Assembly: GCF_049056525.1 (NCBI RefSeq)
Contig: NZ_JBHUPT010000071.1
Coordinates: forward strand, 1-64,000
Length of the DNA stretch: 64,000 bases
Direction: 5' to 3'
Origin: Leisingera coralii
GTDB taxonomy: Bacteria; Pseudomonadota; Alphaproteobacteria; Rhodobacterales; Rhodobacteraceae
Below the pieces are notes generated by a model. It was not told where the DNA came from. It searched no databases and saw only the letters and a list, made by a program, of their open reading frames with translations. A program made the translations under genes and the position numbers. Positions within the stretch are counted from its first letter, which is position 1; each line of letters begins with the position of its first letter. Positions 40,832-49,959 of the stretch are shown one piece after another.

Positions 40832-41635
40832 ATGACACCCGAAGAGCATCTGAAGGCCGGTGATCCCAGGGCGGCGCTGGAGGCGCTGCAGCAGAAAATC
40901 AGGGCGGACGCGAGCAACGCCAAGCTGCGGGTCTTCCTGTTTCAGCTGCTCTGTGTGCTGGGCGACTGGACCCGGGCGATTGCCCAGCTGAAGGCGGCGG
41001 CGGGGCTGGATGAAGGCGCCACGGTGATGGCGCAGGCCTACCGCGAGGCGATCATCTGCGAGGTCTACCGCGAGAAGGTCTTTGCCGGTGAGAAATCGCC
41101 GCTGATCCTGGGCGAGCCGGAGGAATGGCTGGCGCATCTGATCGAGGCGCAGAAACTGCTGGCGCAGGGCAATCCCAAGGAAGCTGCGGAACTGCGCGCC
41201 AAGGCTTTTGAGGCGGCGCCGGCCAGCCCGGGCGAGATCAACGGCAAGCGGTTCGAATGGATTGCCGATGCCGACATGCGGCTGGGGCCGGTGCTGGAGA
41301 CCATCGTCAACGGCAAATACTACTGGCTGCCGTTTACGCAGATCGTCTCGTTCGAGGCGGAGGAGCCGAGCGACCTGCGCGATGCGGTCTGGACCGCCGG
41401 CACGCTGACGCTGGCGGGCGGCGGCGCGGTGGCGGCGATGATCCCGACCCGTTACCCGGGGTCTGAGAAGGCCGACGGGCTGTCGATGCTGGCGCGCGCC
41501 ACCGTGTGGGAGGATGCCGGCGAGGAAACCTATACCGGTCTGGGACAGCGGCTGCTGACGATCGGGGAAGAGGACATTGCCATCATGGATGTGCGCACAC
41601 TCCGGATGGATGGGCATGACGTAGAAAATGGCTGA
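40832..41635 (+). CDS. tagJ: T6SS accessory protein TagJ (ImpE)
   Basis: 267 residues. N-terminal tetratricopeptide-like helices (GDPRAALEALQQKIRADASNAKLRVFLFQLLCVLGDWTRAIAQLKAA) and a C-terminal ImpE domain (FEWIADADMRLGPVLETIVNGKYYWLPFTQI). TagJ binds TssB and modulates ClpV recycling of the sheath. Overlaps tssE by 8 nt. Confidence 0.93.
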   Translation: MTPEEHLKAGDPRAALEALQQKIRADASNAKLRVFLFQLLCVLGDWTRAIAQLKAAAGLDEGATVMAQAYREAIICEVYREKVFAGEKSPLILGEPEEWLAHLIEAQKLLAQGNPKEAAELRAKAFEAAPASPGEINGKRFEWIADADMRLGPVLETIVNGKYYWLPFTQIVSFEAEEPSDLRDAVWTAGTLTLAGGGAVAAMIPTRYPGSEKADGLSMLARATVWEDAGEETYTGLGQRLLTIGEEDIAIMDVRTLRMDGHDVENG

Positions 41636-42125
41636 CAAGACACTGGCCGAGCGCCTGCAGCCCTCGCTGCTGGACCGGCTGACCGACAATGCACCTGGCG
41701 ATCTGAAGGAAACCCGCGAGAGCCGGGTGATCGATCTTGTGCGGCTGCGGGAAATCATTCAGCGCGATCTGTCTTGGCTGCTGAACACCCAGAATGTGGA
41801 AAGCCATTTCGATGCGGAGAAATACCCGTCGGTGTCGGCCTCGGTGCTGAACTACGGGCTGGTGGAAGTGGCGGGCGAAGCCTCGACCACCGAGAAGGCG
41901 GAGGCGATCCGCCGGTCGATCAAGCAGGCGATAGCTACCTATGAGCCGCGGATCATCGACGGTTCGGTCGATGTGCGGCTGCAGGAGGGGACGGATGCCA
42001 CCGAGATGACCGTCGGCCTGGAAATCCGCGCCGACATGTGGGCGCAGCCGATGCCGCTGGAGCTGTACCTGCGCAGCAAGGTCGACCTGACCACCGGCGA
42101 AGTGGAAATGGAAAGGGCGCTGTGA
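41628..42125 (+). CDS. tssE: T6SS baseplate protein TssE (gp25-like)
   Basis: 165 residues. SLLDRLTDNAPG at the start, LREIIQRDLSWLLNTQNVESHFDAEKYPSVSASVLNYGL and IATYEPRI are typical of TssE/gp25. A baseplate wedge component; one base separates it from tssF. Confidence 0.93.
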   Translation: MADKTLAERLQPSLLDRLTDNAPGDLKETRESRVIDLVRLREIIQRDLSWLLNTQNVESHFDAEKYPSVSASVLNYGLVEVAGEASTTEKAEAIRRSIKQAIATYEPRIIDGSVDVRLQEGTDATEMTVGLEIRADMWAQPMPLELYLRSKVDLTTGEVEMERAL

Positions 42126-42126
42126 G

Positions 42127-44004
42127 ATGGATACACGGCTGCTGACCCATTACGAGAACGAGCTGAACTATCTGCGCGACATGGGCGCGGAGTTCGCCGC
42201 CGCCTATCCCAAGATCGCCGCGCGGCTGGGGATGGAAGGGGTTGAGGTTCTTGACCCTTACGTGGAGCGGCTGCTGGAGGGCGCCGCCTTTCTGACCGCG
42301 CGGGTGCAGCTGGAGCTGGAGCTGCAGTATCCGAACTTCACCTCGAACCTGCTGGAGATCATCTATCCGCATTACCTGGCGCCGACGCCGTCGATGATGA
42401 TTGCGGCGTTTGAGCCGGATGCGGCGAACTCGGCGGTGAAAAGCGGCTATGTGCTGCCGCGCGGCTCTACCTTGAGGTCGCGGCTGACCGAGGGGGAGCA
42501 GACGCCCTGCGAGTTCCGCACCGCCGCCGATCTGACGATGTGGCCGATCGAGATCACCGAGGCGCAGTATATCGACGGGCGCGGCGAGCTGGTCGCGGCG
42601 GGTGTGGCCACCGGCTATGACGCGCGGGCGGGCATCCGGCTGCGCATCAAGCGGATCGACGGCGACCCGATCAGAAAATTGCAGATGGACAGGCTGTCGC
42701 TGTACCTGTCCGGCAGCGCGGGCAACAGCTGGCCGCTGCTGGAACTCTTGTGCACCCAGGTGCAGGGCATCGTGGCGCGTTCCACCGACCGGCGGGCGGA
42801 CTGGCAGCTGCCGCTGCGCGGCGCCAGGGTAGTGCAAAAGGGCTTTGGCCAGGATGAGGCGCTGTTGCCGCTGCCGCGCCGGGTCTATGACGGCTACCGG
42901 CTGCTGCAGGAATATTTCGCGATGCCGGAGCGGTTCCGCTTTGTCGAGCTGCAGGGGCTGCGGGCGGGGCTGGAGAAATCCGCGGGCAATGAGGTGGACC
43001 TTTACATCCTGCTGCGCGAGGGGATGTCCGAGGTTGCCCCGATCGTGGTGCCGGAGGTGTTCCAGCTGAACGCGGTGCCTGCGGTGAACCTGTTCGAGAA
43101 ACGCTGCGACCGGGTGCGGATCGCGCCGATTGATACCGAGCATCACGTGATCCCGAACCGCACCGCCGGGCTGGATTTCGAGGTCTACGCGCTGCAAAGC
43201 GTGGTCGGGATCAGCGGCGAGGGCGAGGATGACGTGGTGTTCCGCCCGTTCTATTCCGCCAATGACTTTACCGCCGCGGGCGAAAGCCACCCGGCCTATT
43301 ACACCGTCAAGCGGCGGATGCGGCAGCGGTCGGAGAAGGAGCGTCTGCGCGGGGTGCGCAGCTCTTATCTGGGGTCGGAGGTGTTCCTGACGCTGGTCGA
43401 CCGGTCGCAGGTGCCGTACTCCTCTGGTCTGGAGCAGCTGGCGGTGACCGCGCTGTGCACCAACCGCGACCTGCCGATGCTGCTGGCCACCGGTAATGAC
43501 GATGTCTTCCACCTGCCCGAGGGCGGGCCGGTCAAGAAGGTGACGCTGCCGGTGTCGCCGACCCGCCCGCATCCGACGCTGGCGCAGGGGGATACCGCCT
43601 GGCGGCTGATCTCGCACCTCAGCCTCAACTACGTGTCGATTGCCGAAACCGGCAAGGGCCAGTCGGCGGAGGCGCTGCGCGAGCTGGTCGGGCTGTATGC
43701 CCCTTTGGGCGACCGGGTGACCGAGAAGCAGCTGGAAGGCATCCTGTCGGTGGGCGCGCGGCCCATCGTGCGGCGGATGAGCGATGAGATCCTGTCCACC
43801 GCGGTGCGCGGGCTGGAGATCACCCTGGGCTTTGACGAGAGTTTTTTTGAAGGCAGCAACATCTACGCGCTGGGGGCCGTGCTGGAGCGGTTCTTCCGCG
43901 GTTATGCCAGCATCAACTCATTCACGGAGACCGTCCTGAAAACTGAAAAACGCGGGGAAATTGCCAGATGGCGACCGGAAAAGGGCCTTGGCCGGATGAT
44001 CTGA
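42127..44004 (+). CDS. tssF: T6SS baseplate protein TssF
   Basis: 625 residues, full length. Family start YENELNYLRDMGAEFAAAYPKIAARLGM, then DPYVERLLEGAAFLTARVQLELE, NFTSNLLEIIYPHYLAPTPSM and a late ALCTNRDLPMLL. Forms the wedge with TssG and TssE. Overlaps tssG by 37 nt. Confidence 0.96.
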   Translation: MDTRLLTHYENELNYLRDMGAEFAAAYPKIAARLGMEGVEVLDPYVERLLEGAAFLTARVQLELELQYPNFTSNLLEIIYPHYLAPTPSMMIAAFEPDAANSAVKSGYVLPRGSTLRSRLTEGEQTPCEFRTAADLTMWPIEITEAQYIDGRGELVAAGVATGYDARAGIRLRIKRIDGDPIRKLQMDRLSLYLSGSAGNSWPLLELLCTQVQGIVARSTDRRADWQLPLRGARVVQKGFGQDEALLPLPRRVYDGYRLLQEYFAMPERFRFVELQGLRAGLEKSAGNEVDLYILLREGMSEVAPIVVPEVFQLNAVPAVNLFEKRCDRVRIAPIDTEHHVIPNRTAGLDFEVYALQSVVGISGEGEDDVVFRPFYSANDFTAAGESHPAYYTVKRRMRQRSEKERLRGVRSSYLGSEVFLTLVDRSQVPYSSGLEQLAVTALCTNRDLPMLLATGNDDVFHLPEGGPVKKVTLPVSPTRPHPTLAQGDTAWRLISHLSLNYVSIAETGKGQSAEALRELVGLYAPLGDRVTEKQLEGILSVGARPIVRRMSDEILSTAVRGLEITLGFDESFFEGSNIYALGAVLERFFRGYASINSFTETVLKTEKRGEIARWRPEKGLGRMI

Positions 44005-45023
44005 GCCTCTATGGCCGGCTGGCCATGGAGCCTGAGAAACACCACGTTTTTCAGGCCCTGAGGGTATTGGAGGCGCATTTCGATGAGGCCCCCCGGCTTG
44101 GCGAAAGCCGCCGCCCGCGCGAGGACAGGCTGCGGCTGGGGCAGGAGGCGGAGCTGGCCTTTCCGCCCTCGACCATTGCTGCATTCAAACCGGCGGAAGG
44201 GGACAAGCCCGCGGTGCTGACCAACCGGTTCTTCGGCCTGTTCGGGCCGCAAGGGCCGCTGCCGCTGCACCTGACCGAATACGCCCGCGACCGCAAACGC
44301 AATCACCGCGACCCGACGATGGTGGCCTTTGCCGATATGCTGACGCACCGGCTGATGAGCCTGTTGTACCGGGCCTGGACGCAAGGCTCGCCCGCCGTCA
44401 GCTTTGACCGTGCCGATGATCCGATGGCGCGCAAGGTGGCGTCGCTGATCGGCTATAATGGCTTCAAGTTTGGTGACCGGGACGACATGCCCGACCTGGC
44501 CAAGCTGCATTTTGCCGGCCACCTGGCCCGCGGCGCGAAGAACCCGGAAGGGCTGGTGTCGATCCTGGCGGCGTTTTTCGAGGTGCCGGTTTCCCTGGAG
44601 GAATACATCGGCAGCTGGCTGGAGCTGGAGCCGGATGACCGCTGGGGGCTGGGCTATGGCGGGCTGGGGCAAAGCACCAGCATCGGCGAGAAGGTGTGGA
44701 GCCGCACCGCCAAGTTCCGCATCCGCATCGGGCCGCTGACGCTGAAGGATTACGAGCGGCTGCTGCCGGGCGGTGATGCGCTGAAGCGGCTGCGCGCCAT
44801 CGTGCGGTCGTATGCCGGCGATGTTCTGGACTGGGACGTGAACCTGGTGCTGGCGGGCGATGAGGTGCCGCGGGCATCCCTGGGCGGCACCACCCGGCTG
44901 GGGCACACCAGCTGGATCCGCTCGCGCCCGGATCCGGATGCGGACCAGCCGGACGTGAATGATTTATACCTGTACCCGGGATTTGGCGCCGGGGCTGAAG
45001 AGCGAGTAGAGGGAGGGATTTGA
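43968..45023 (+). CDS. tssG: T6SS baseplate protein TssG
   Basis: 351 residues. KHHVFQALRVLEAHFDEAPRLGE at the N-terminus, FGLFGPQGPLPLHLTEYARDR and FFEVPVSLEEYIGSWLELEPDDRWGLG are TssG hallmarks, ending in a TSWIRSRP segment. Translationally coupled to tssF; one base before clpV. Confidence 0.95.
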   Translation: MATGKGPWPDDLSLYGRLAMEPEKHHVFQALRVLEAHFDEAPRLGESRRPREDRLRLGQEAELAFPPSTIAAFKPAEGDKPAVLTNRFFGLFGPQGPLPLHLTEYARDRKRNHRDPTMVAFADMLTHRLMSLLYRAWTQGSPAVSFDRADDPMARKVASLIGYNGFKFGDRDDMPDLAKLHFAGHLARGAKNPEGLVSILAAFFEVPVSLEEYIGSWLELEPDDRWGLGYGGLGQSTSIGEKVWSRTAKFRIRIGPLTLKDYERLLPGGDALKRLRAIVRSYAGDVLDWDVNLVLAGDEVPRASLGGTTRLGHTSWIRSRPDPDADQPDVNDLYLYPGFGAGAEERVEGGI

Positions 45024-45024
45024 G

Positions 45025-47748
45025 ATGACCGAGATCAGCCGCGTGGCGCTGTTTGGCAAGCTGAACAAGCTGGGATACCAGGCCGTTGAAAGTGCAACCG
45101 TGTTCTGCAAGATGCGCGGAAACCCCTATGTCGAGCTGGTGCATTGGATGCATCAGCTCTTGGCGCAGCAGGACAGCGACCTGCACCGGATCATCCAGCA
45201 TTACGACCTGGATGCGGGCAAGATTGCCACCGAGCTTACCCGCGCCCTGGACATGCTGCCGCGCGGCGCCTCGACGATCTCGGACCTTTCCGATCACCTG
45301 ATGGATGCGATGGAACGCGGCTGGGTCTGGGGCTCGCTGCTCTACTCCTCGGGCCATGTGCGCAGCGGCCATCTGCTGCTGGGGATGCTGAAGACGCCGG
45401 CGCTGCGCAATATCCTGTCGACCATGTCGCCGGAGCTGGCCAGGATCGGCGCGGATGATCTGGCCGACAACTTCAATGAGGCGACCGATGGCTCGCCCGA
45501 GGAACGGCTGGGGGCGCAGGACGGCTCCAACGTGACCGGCGGCGGGGCCGAGCCGGGCGAGGCTTCTTCGGCGATGGCGCCGGGCGCGATGGGCAAGGGC
45601 GAGGCGCTGGAGCAGTTCTGCACCGACCTGACCGAACAGGCCCGCAACGGCGAGATCGACCCCATCGTGGGCCGGGACGAGGAAATCCGCCAGATCGTCG
45701 ACATCCTGATGCGGCGGCGGCAGAACAACCCGATCCTGACCGGCGAGGCCGGGGTGGGCAAGACCGCGGTGGTCGAGGGCTTTGCCCTGCGGATCGCGCG
45801 CGGCGACGTGCCGCCCAGCCTGCATGATGTGCGGCTGCTGGCGCTGGATGTGGGGCTGCTGCAGGCCGGTGCCTCGATGAAGGGCGAGTTTGAAAACCGC
45901 CTGCGCCAGGTGATTGACGAGGTGCAGGCGAGCCCGGTGCCGATTGTGATGTTCGTGGATGAAACCCACACGCTGGTGGGGGCAGGGGGCGCGGCCGGCA
46001 CCGGCGACGCGGCCAACCTGCTGAAACCGGCGCTGGCGCGCGGCACCCTGCGCACCATCGGCGCGACCACCTGGGCCGAATACAAGAAGTACATCGAGAA
46101 AGACCCCGCGCTGACCCGGCGCTTCCAGGTGGTCAAGATCGATGAGCCGGATATCCCCAAGGCGGTCCTGATGATGCGCGGCATCGCCTCGATGCTGGAA
46201 CAGCACCACCGGGTGCAGGTGCTGGATGAGGGGATCGAGGCCGCCGTCAGCCTTTCGGCCCGCTATATCCCGGCGCGGCAGCTGCCCGACAAGTCGGTGA
46301 GCCTGCTGGATACGGCTTGCGCGCGGGTGGCGGTGAGCCAGCATGCGGTGCCGGCCGAGGTTGATGACAGCCAGCGCCGGATCGAGGCACTGACCACCGA
46401 GCTGGAGATCATCGGCAGGGATGAGACCGCAGGGTATGAGGTCGCCGACCGGCGCGAGGCGGTGGAGGCGGCCAAGTCCGCTGAGGAGGAACGGCTGGCC
46501 GGGCTGACCGAGCGCTGGGACAAGGAAAAGGCGGTGGTCGAAGGCATTCTGGACCTGCGCGCCAAGCTCCGGGAGGGGGCCGCGCCCGTGGATGATGCCG
46601 GGGATGCCGGCGACGACGCTGCGGAGGGCGCCGCCGATAGCCCGCTGACGGAGGATGAGCGCGCCGAACTGATGCAGCAGCTGAAGGACAAGAACGCGGA
46701 GCTGGAAGCGCTGCAAGGCGACTCGGCGCTGATCCTGCCGATTGTCGACCACCAGGCGGTGGCCTCGGTGGTGGGCGACTGGACCGGCATTCCGGTGGGC
46801 CGCATGGTCAAGGATGAGATCGAGACCATCCTGAACCTGGAAGAGCGGCTGGCCCAGCGGGTGATCGGCCAGGACCACGCGATGAAGATGATCGCCAAGC
46901 GGATCCAGACCAGCCGCGCAGGCCTCGACAACCCCAACAAGCCGATCGGTGTGTTCATGCTGGCAGGCACCTCTGGCGTGGGTAAGACCGAAACCGCGCT
47001 TGCGCTGGCCGAGGTGCTGTATGGCGGTGAGCAGAATGTCATCACCATCAACATGTCGGAATACCAGGAGGCCCATACCGTCAGCTCGCTGAAGGGGGCG
47101 CCGCCGGGCTATGTCGGCTATGGCGAGGGCGGGGTGCTGACCGAGGCGGTGCGGCGCAAGCCCTATTCGGTGGTGCTGCTGGACGAGGTCGAAAAGGCGC
47201 ACCCGGATGTGCATGAGATCTTCTTTCAGGTCTTCGACAAGGGCGTCATGGAAGACGGCGAGGGGCGCGTGATCGACTTCAAGAACACGCTGATCCTGCT
47301 CACGTCGAATGTCGGCACCGAGACGATCATGGATCTGTGTTCGGACCCGGACCTTATGCCGGAGCCGGAGGGCATGGCGAAAGCCCTGCGCGATCCGCTG
47401 CTCAAGGTGTTCCCGCCGGCACTGCTGGGGCGTCTGGTGACGATCCCCTATTACCCGCTGTCGCCGGACATGATTGCCGAGATCACCAAGCTGCAGCTGG
47501 GCCGCATCCAGAAGCGGGTCGAGGAGGCGCACGGGGTGCCGTTCTCGTACAGCGGCGAAGTGGTCGACAAGATTGTCGAGCGCTGCCAGGAGCTGGAATC
47601 CGGCGGCCGGATGATCGACGCCATCGTCACCAATTCGATGCTGCCGGACATTTCCAACGAGTTCCTGCGCCGCCTGATGGAGGGCGAGGAAGTCAAGAAG
47701 GTCGAGATCGGCGTCACGGACGGGGAGTTTTCATACGCGTTTGATTGA
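45025..47748 (+). CDS. clpV: T6SS sheath-recycling AAA+ ATPase TssH (ClpV)
   Basis: 907 residues. ClpV-type N-domain (about 1-150), first AAA+ with GEAGVGKT (about 240), a middle coiled-coil region, second AAA+ with GTSGVGKT (about 647), and ClpB/ClpV C-terminal ILLTSNVGTETIMDL. The middle region includes a short acidic Ala/Asp/Gly insert (VDDAGDAGDDAAEGAAD, about 515-535). It disassembles contracted TssBC sheaths. Here it may also have to handle the giant TssB-TssC fusion encoded downstream. Confidence 0.96.
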   Translation: MTEISRVALFGKLNKLGYQAVESATVFCKMRGNPYVELVHWMHQLLAQQDSDLHRIIQHYDLDAGKIATELTRALDMLPRGASTISDLSDHLMDAMERGWVWGSLLYSSGHVRSGHLLLGMLKTPALRNILSTMSPELARIGADDLADNFNEATDGSPEERLGAQDGSNVTGGGAEPGEASSAMAPGAMGKGEALEQFCTDLTEQARNGEIDPIVGRDEEIRQIVDILMRRRQNNPILTGEAGVGKTAVVEGFALRIARGDVPPSLHDVRLLALDVGLLQAGASMKGEFENRLRQVIDEVQASPVPIVMFVDETHTLVGAGGAAGTGDAANLLKPALARGTLRTIGATTWAEYKKYIEKDPALTRRFQVVKIDEPDIPKAVLMMRGIASMLEQHHRVQVLDEGIEAAVSLSARYIPARQLPDKSVSLLDTACARVAVSQHAVPAEVDDSQRRIEALTTELEIIGRDETAGYEVADRREAVEAAKSAEEERLAGLTERWDKEKAVVEGILDLRAKLREGAAPVDDAGDAGDDAAEGAADSPLTEDERAELMQQLKDKNAELEALQGDSALILPIVDHQAVASVVGDWTGIPVGRMVKDEIETILNLEERLAQRVIGQDHAMKMIAKRIQTSRAGLDNPNKPIGVFMLAGTSGVGKTETALALAEVLYGGEQNVITINMSEYQEAHTVSSLKGAPPGYVGYGEGGVLTEAVRRKPYSVVLLDEVEKAHPDVHEIFFQVFDKGVMEDGEGRVIDFKNTLILLTSNVGTETIMDLCSDPDLMPEPEGMAKALRDPLLKVFPPALLGRLVTIPYYPLSPDMIAEITKLQLGRIQKRVEEAHGVPFSYSGEVVDKIVERCQELESGGRMIDAIVTNSMLPDISNEFLRRLMEGEEVKKVEIGVTDGEFSYAFD

Positions 47749-47805
47749 CACAGCGCCGGTGACCCGGCCTGCGCCGCAAGTTGATGAGTAAACAGGGAGA
47801 ACCCG

Positions 47806-49041
47806 ATGGCCAAGACAACCACTGTTAAGCACAAGTTTTATGTTGTCGATCTTGTGCGCTCCAAGCCCAAGCTGAACTACATCGAAATCCCGAAATACCG
47901 GGTCGATGTGGAGCTTGAGGTCACCACCAAGGGCACGATGAAAAAGCCGGATCCGGCGCCATCAACCAAGCTGAAGCGCCTGGAAGAAGCCGGCATGGCC
48001 GAGCTGGAGCGTTATGAGAAGGTGATCACCGAAGAGGCGGTGAAGCTGGACGCCAAGGTCGGCAAGCTGATGGAGACGCCGGGGGCGGCGGCGCAGAAAG
48101 AAGCGGAAAAGATGATCCAGGCGACCAACGCCTCGATCAAGAACGCGCTGGATTCGGCGGAAGGTGCCGCTCACAAAGCCATCGAGGCCAGGCTCAAGAA
48201 GGAAGCCCAGGGCGACAAGCTGCTGAAGGAGGCGCGGGTCAAGACCACCCTCAAGGTGGGGCTGGGCACGATCAAGATCGCCGGCTCGGTGGCCAAGCTG
48301 GTGGCGACCTCCGGGGCGGATGTGACCTCCTACAAAACGATTGTGGTCGAGGTTGTGAAGCTGGGGATGGAGATCAACCAGCAGCTCAAGAACGAGGCCA
48401 AGCTGCGCAAGGATCTGTATACCGGGATCCAAGCCTATATCACTTTGCGCGGCACCGTTCTGATGCAGGCGGCGGAGCGGCAGGGGATTACCGACACCAA
48501 AGGCATTTCGGTGAAAAAGCCGATTGAAGCGATCAAGAAGCTGACCGCCAAGGCGCTGGCGATGGGCGACGAGGTGACCAAGGGCAAGGACGCCAAGTCG
48601 ATCGCCAAGAACTTGCTGGATGCCACGGTCAAGGGGATCTCGGCCAAGGTGAATGACGCTGAGAAGGCGCGCAAAGCCTATCGCGAGCACACCACCAAGA
48701 CCCGCAACAAGACCGACAGCCTCGGCGTGTCGGCGGATAAGCTGATGAAGAAGGTGCGCGCCTCGAAGACCCTGAAGGAAGGGGTGAAGCTGGGGGCGGA
48801 ATGCATGACGCTGAAACGCGCCGCAAGCGAGCTGGCGGCCAAGCTGAAGGACCGCGAACAGTATCTTGAGGAAATGCAGGCCCTGATGGAGGGCAACGGC
48901 ATGAAGGTCGACGATCAGACCACGATCCAGAAGCTCAAGGCGCTGGACAAGAAGACGATCGCTTCCGAGGCCTCCACGCTGATGGGGGCGATCAAGACCG
49001 TGAAGAGCCTGGTGGACAACGTCAGCAAGGCGGTGGCCTGA
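47806..49041 (+). CDS. T6SS-locus Lys-rich helical protein, unknown
   Basis: 411 residues, no signal peptide. A short N-terminal beta-rich part (HKFYVVDLVRSKPKLNYIEIPKYRVDVELEVTTKG, about 8-50), then almost entirely helical, Lys- and Ala-rich sequence with heptad-like character and a Gly/Ala patch at about 145-175. I do not recognise the family. It lies between clpV and the sodium channel in the same direction. Its strong positive charge contrasts with the highly acidic fusion protein two genes on, which suggests they may bind each other; an effector or chaperone role is equally open. Confidence 0.65.
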   Translation: MAKTTTVKHKFYVVDLVRSKPKLNYIEIPKYRVDVELEVTTKGTMKKPDPAPSTKLKRLEEAGMAELERYEKVITEEAVKLDAKVGKLMETPGAAAQKEAEKMIQATNASIKNALDSAEGAAHKAIEARLKKEAQGDKLLKEARVKTTLKVGLGTIKIAGSVAKLVATSGADVTSYKTIVVEVVKLGMEINQQLKNEAKLRKDLYTGIQAYITLRGTVLMQAAERQGITDTKGISVKKPIEAIKKLTAKALAMGDEVTKGKDAKSIAKNLLDATVKGISAKVNDAEKARKAYREHTTKTRNKTDSLGVSADKLMKKVRASKTLKEGVKLGAECMTLKRAASELAAKLKDREQYLEEMQALMEGNGMKVDDQTTIQKLKALDKKTIASEASTLMGAIKTVKSLVDNVSKAVA

Positions 49042-49104
49042 TCCAGGCCGGCAGACTATTGGCCCGGTTCAAAGCCGGCCGGGCCGCAGAAAGGGAGAAG
49101 ACCA

Positions 49105-49959
49105 GTGGAAACCCAGGCCAGCAGCGGCATGACGCTTCGGGACCGCGCACGCGAATTCGTCGAGCGGCCCTGGGTGACCAATACCATTTTGGGCATCATC
49201 ATTTTCAACGCCATCACTCTGGGCCTTGGCACCTCGGGCGCGGTGCGGGCGCATGCGGGCGGGCTGCTGGATGTGATCGACACCACTGTTCTGACCATCT
49301 TTGTGCTGGAACTGGCGCTCAAGCTGTTTGCCTACGGGCTGCGGTTCTTCTCTTCGGCGTGGAACATCTTCGACCTGGTAGTGGTTTCCTTCGGGCTGCT
49401 GCCGGACAGCCAGGGCCTGTCGGCCTTGCGCGGCCTGCGGGTGGTGCGCGCCCTGCGCCTGCTGTCGGTCATTCCGCAGATGCGCGCGGTGGTGCAGGCG
49501 CTGCTGGATGCCTTGCCGGGCATGGGCGCGGTGATCGTGATGATCTCCATCGTGTTCTATGTCTTCGGCGTGATGGCGACGATGATGTACGGGGCGGCCT
49601 TTGACGAATGGTTCGGCACCCTGGGGCGGTCGCTCTATTCGCTGTTCCAGATCATGACGCTGGAAAGCTGGTCGATGGGGATTGTGCGTCCGGTGATGGA
49701 GGAGTTCCCCTTTGCCTGGTCGTTCTTTGTGCCCTTCATCGTGATCACCGCGTTTTCGGTGCTGAACCTGTTCATCGGTCTTCTGGTCAATACCATGCAG
49801 TCAGCTGTGGAGGCGGAAGCCGAGGCAGAATTCGAGAAGCTGCGGGAACTGGTGAAATCGGAAACCGATGTGGTCGATGCGCATGTGATGGAGCTGCATG
49901 AGGAGATCAAGGCGCTCAGGGCGGAAATCGCGGAGCTGAAAGGGCAGGGCAATGGCTGA
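49105..49959 (+). CDS. bacterial voltage-gated sodium channel (NavBac family)
   Basis: 284 residues from GTG 49105 with GGGAG 7 nt upstream. Six membrane spans; S4 voltage sensor with regularly spaced arginines (LRGLRVVRALRLLSVIPQMR, about 108-128); pore selectivity filter TLESWSM (185-191), the Na-selective NavBac filter; S6 with VITAFSVLNLFIGLLVNTMQSAV; and a C-terminal acidic coiled coil (EAEAEAEFEKLRELVKSE...HEEIKALRAEIAELKG), the usual tetramerisation tail. It overlaps the next T6SS gene by 8 nt, so it is translationally coupled to the TssB-TssC fusion. Confidence 0.92.
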   Translation: METQASSGMTLRDRAREFVERPWVTNTILGIIIFNAITLGLGTSGAVRAHAGGLLDVIDTTVLTIFVLELALKLFAYGLRFFSSAWNIFDLVVVSFGLLPDSQGLSALRGLRVVRALRLLSVIPQMRAVVQALLDALPGMGAVIVMISIVFYVFGVMATMMYGAAFDEWFGTLGRSLYSLFQIMTLESWSMGIVRPVMEEFPFAWSFFVPFIVITAFSVLNLFIGLLVNTMQSAVEAEAEAEFEKLRELVKSETDVVDAHVMELHEEIKALRAEIAELKGQGNG

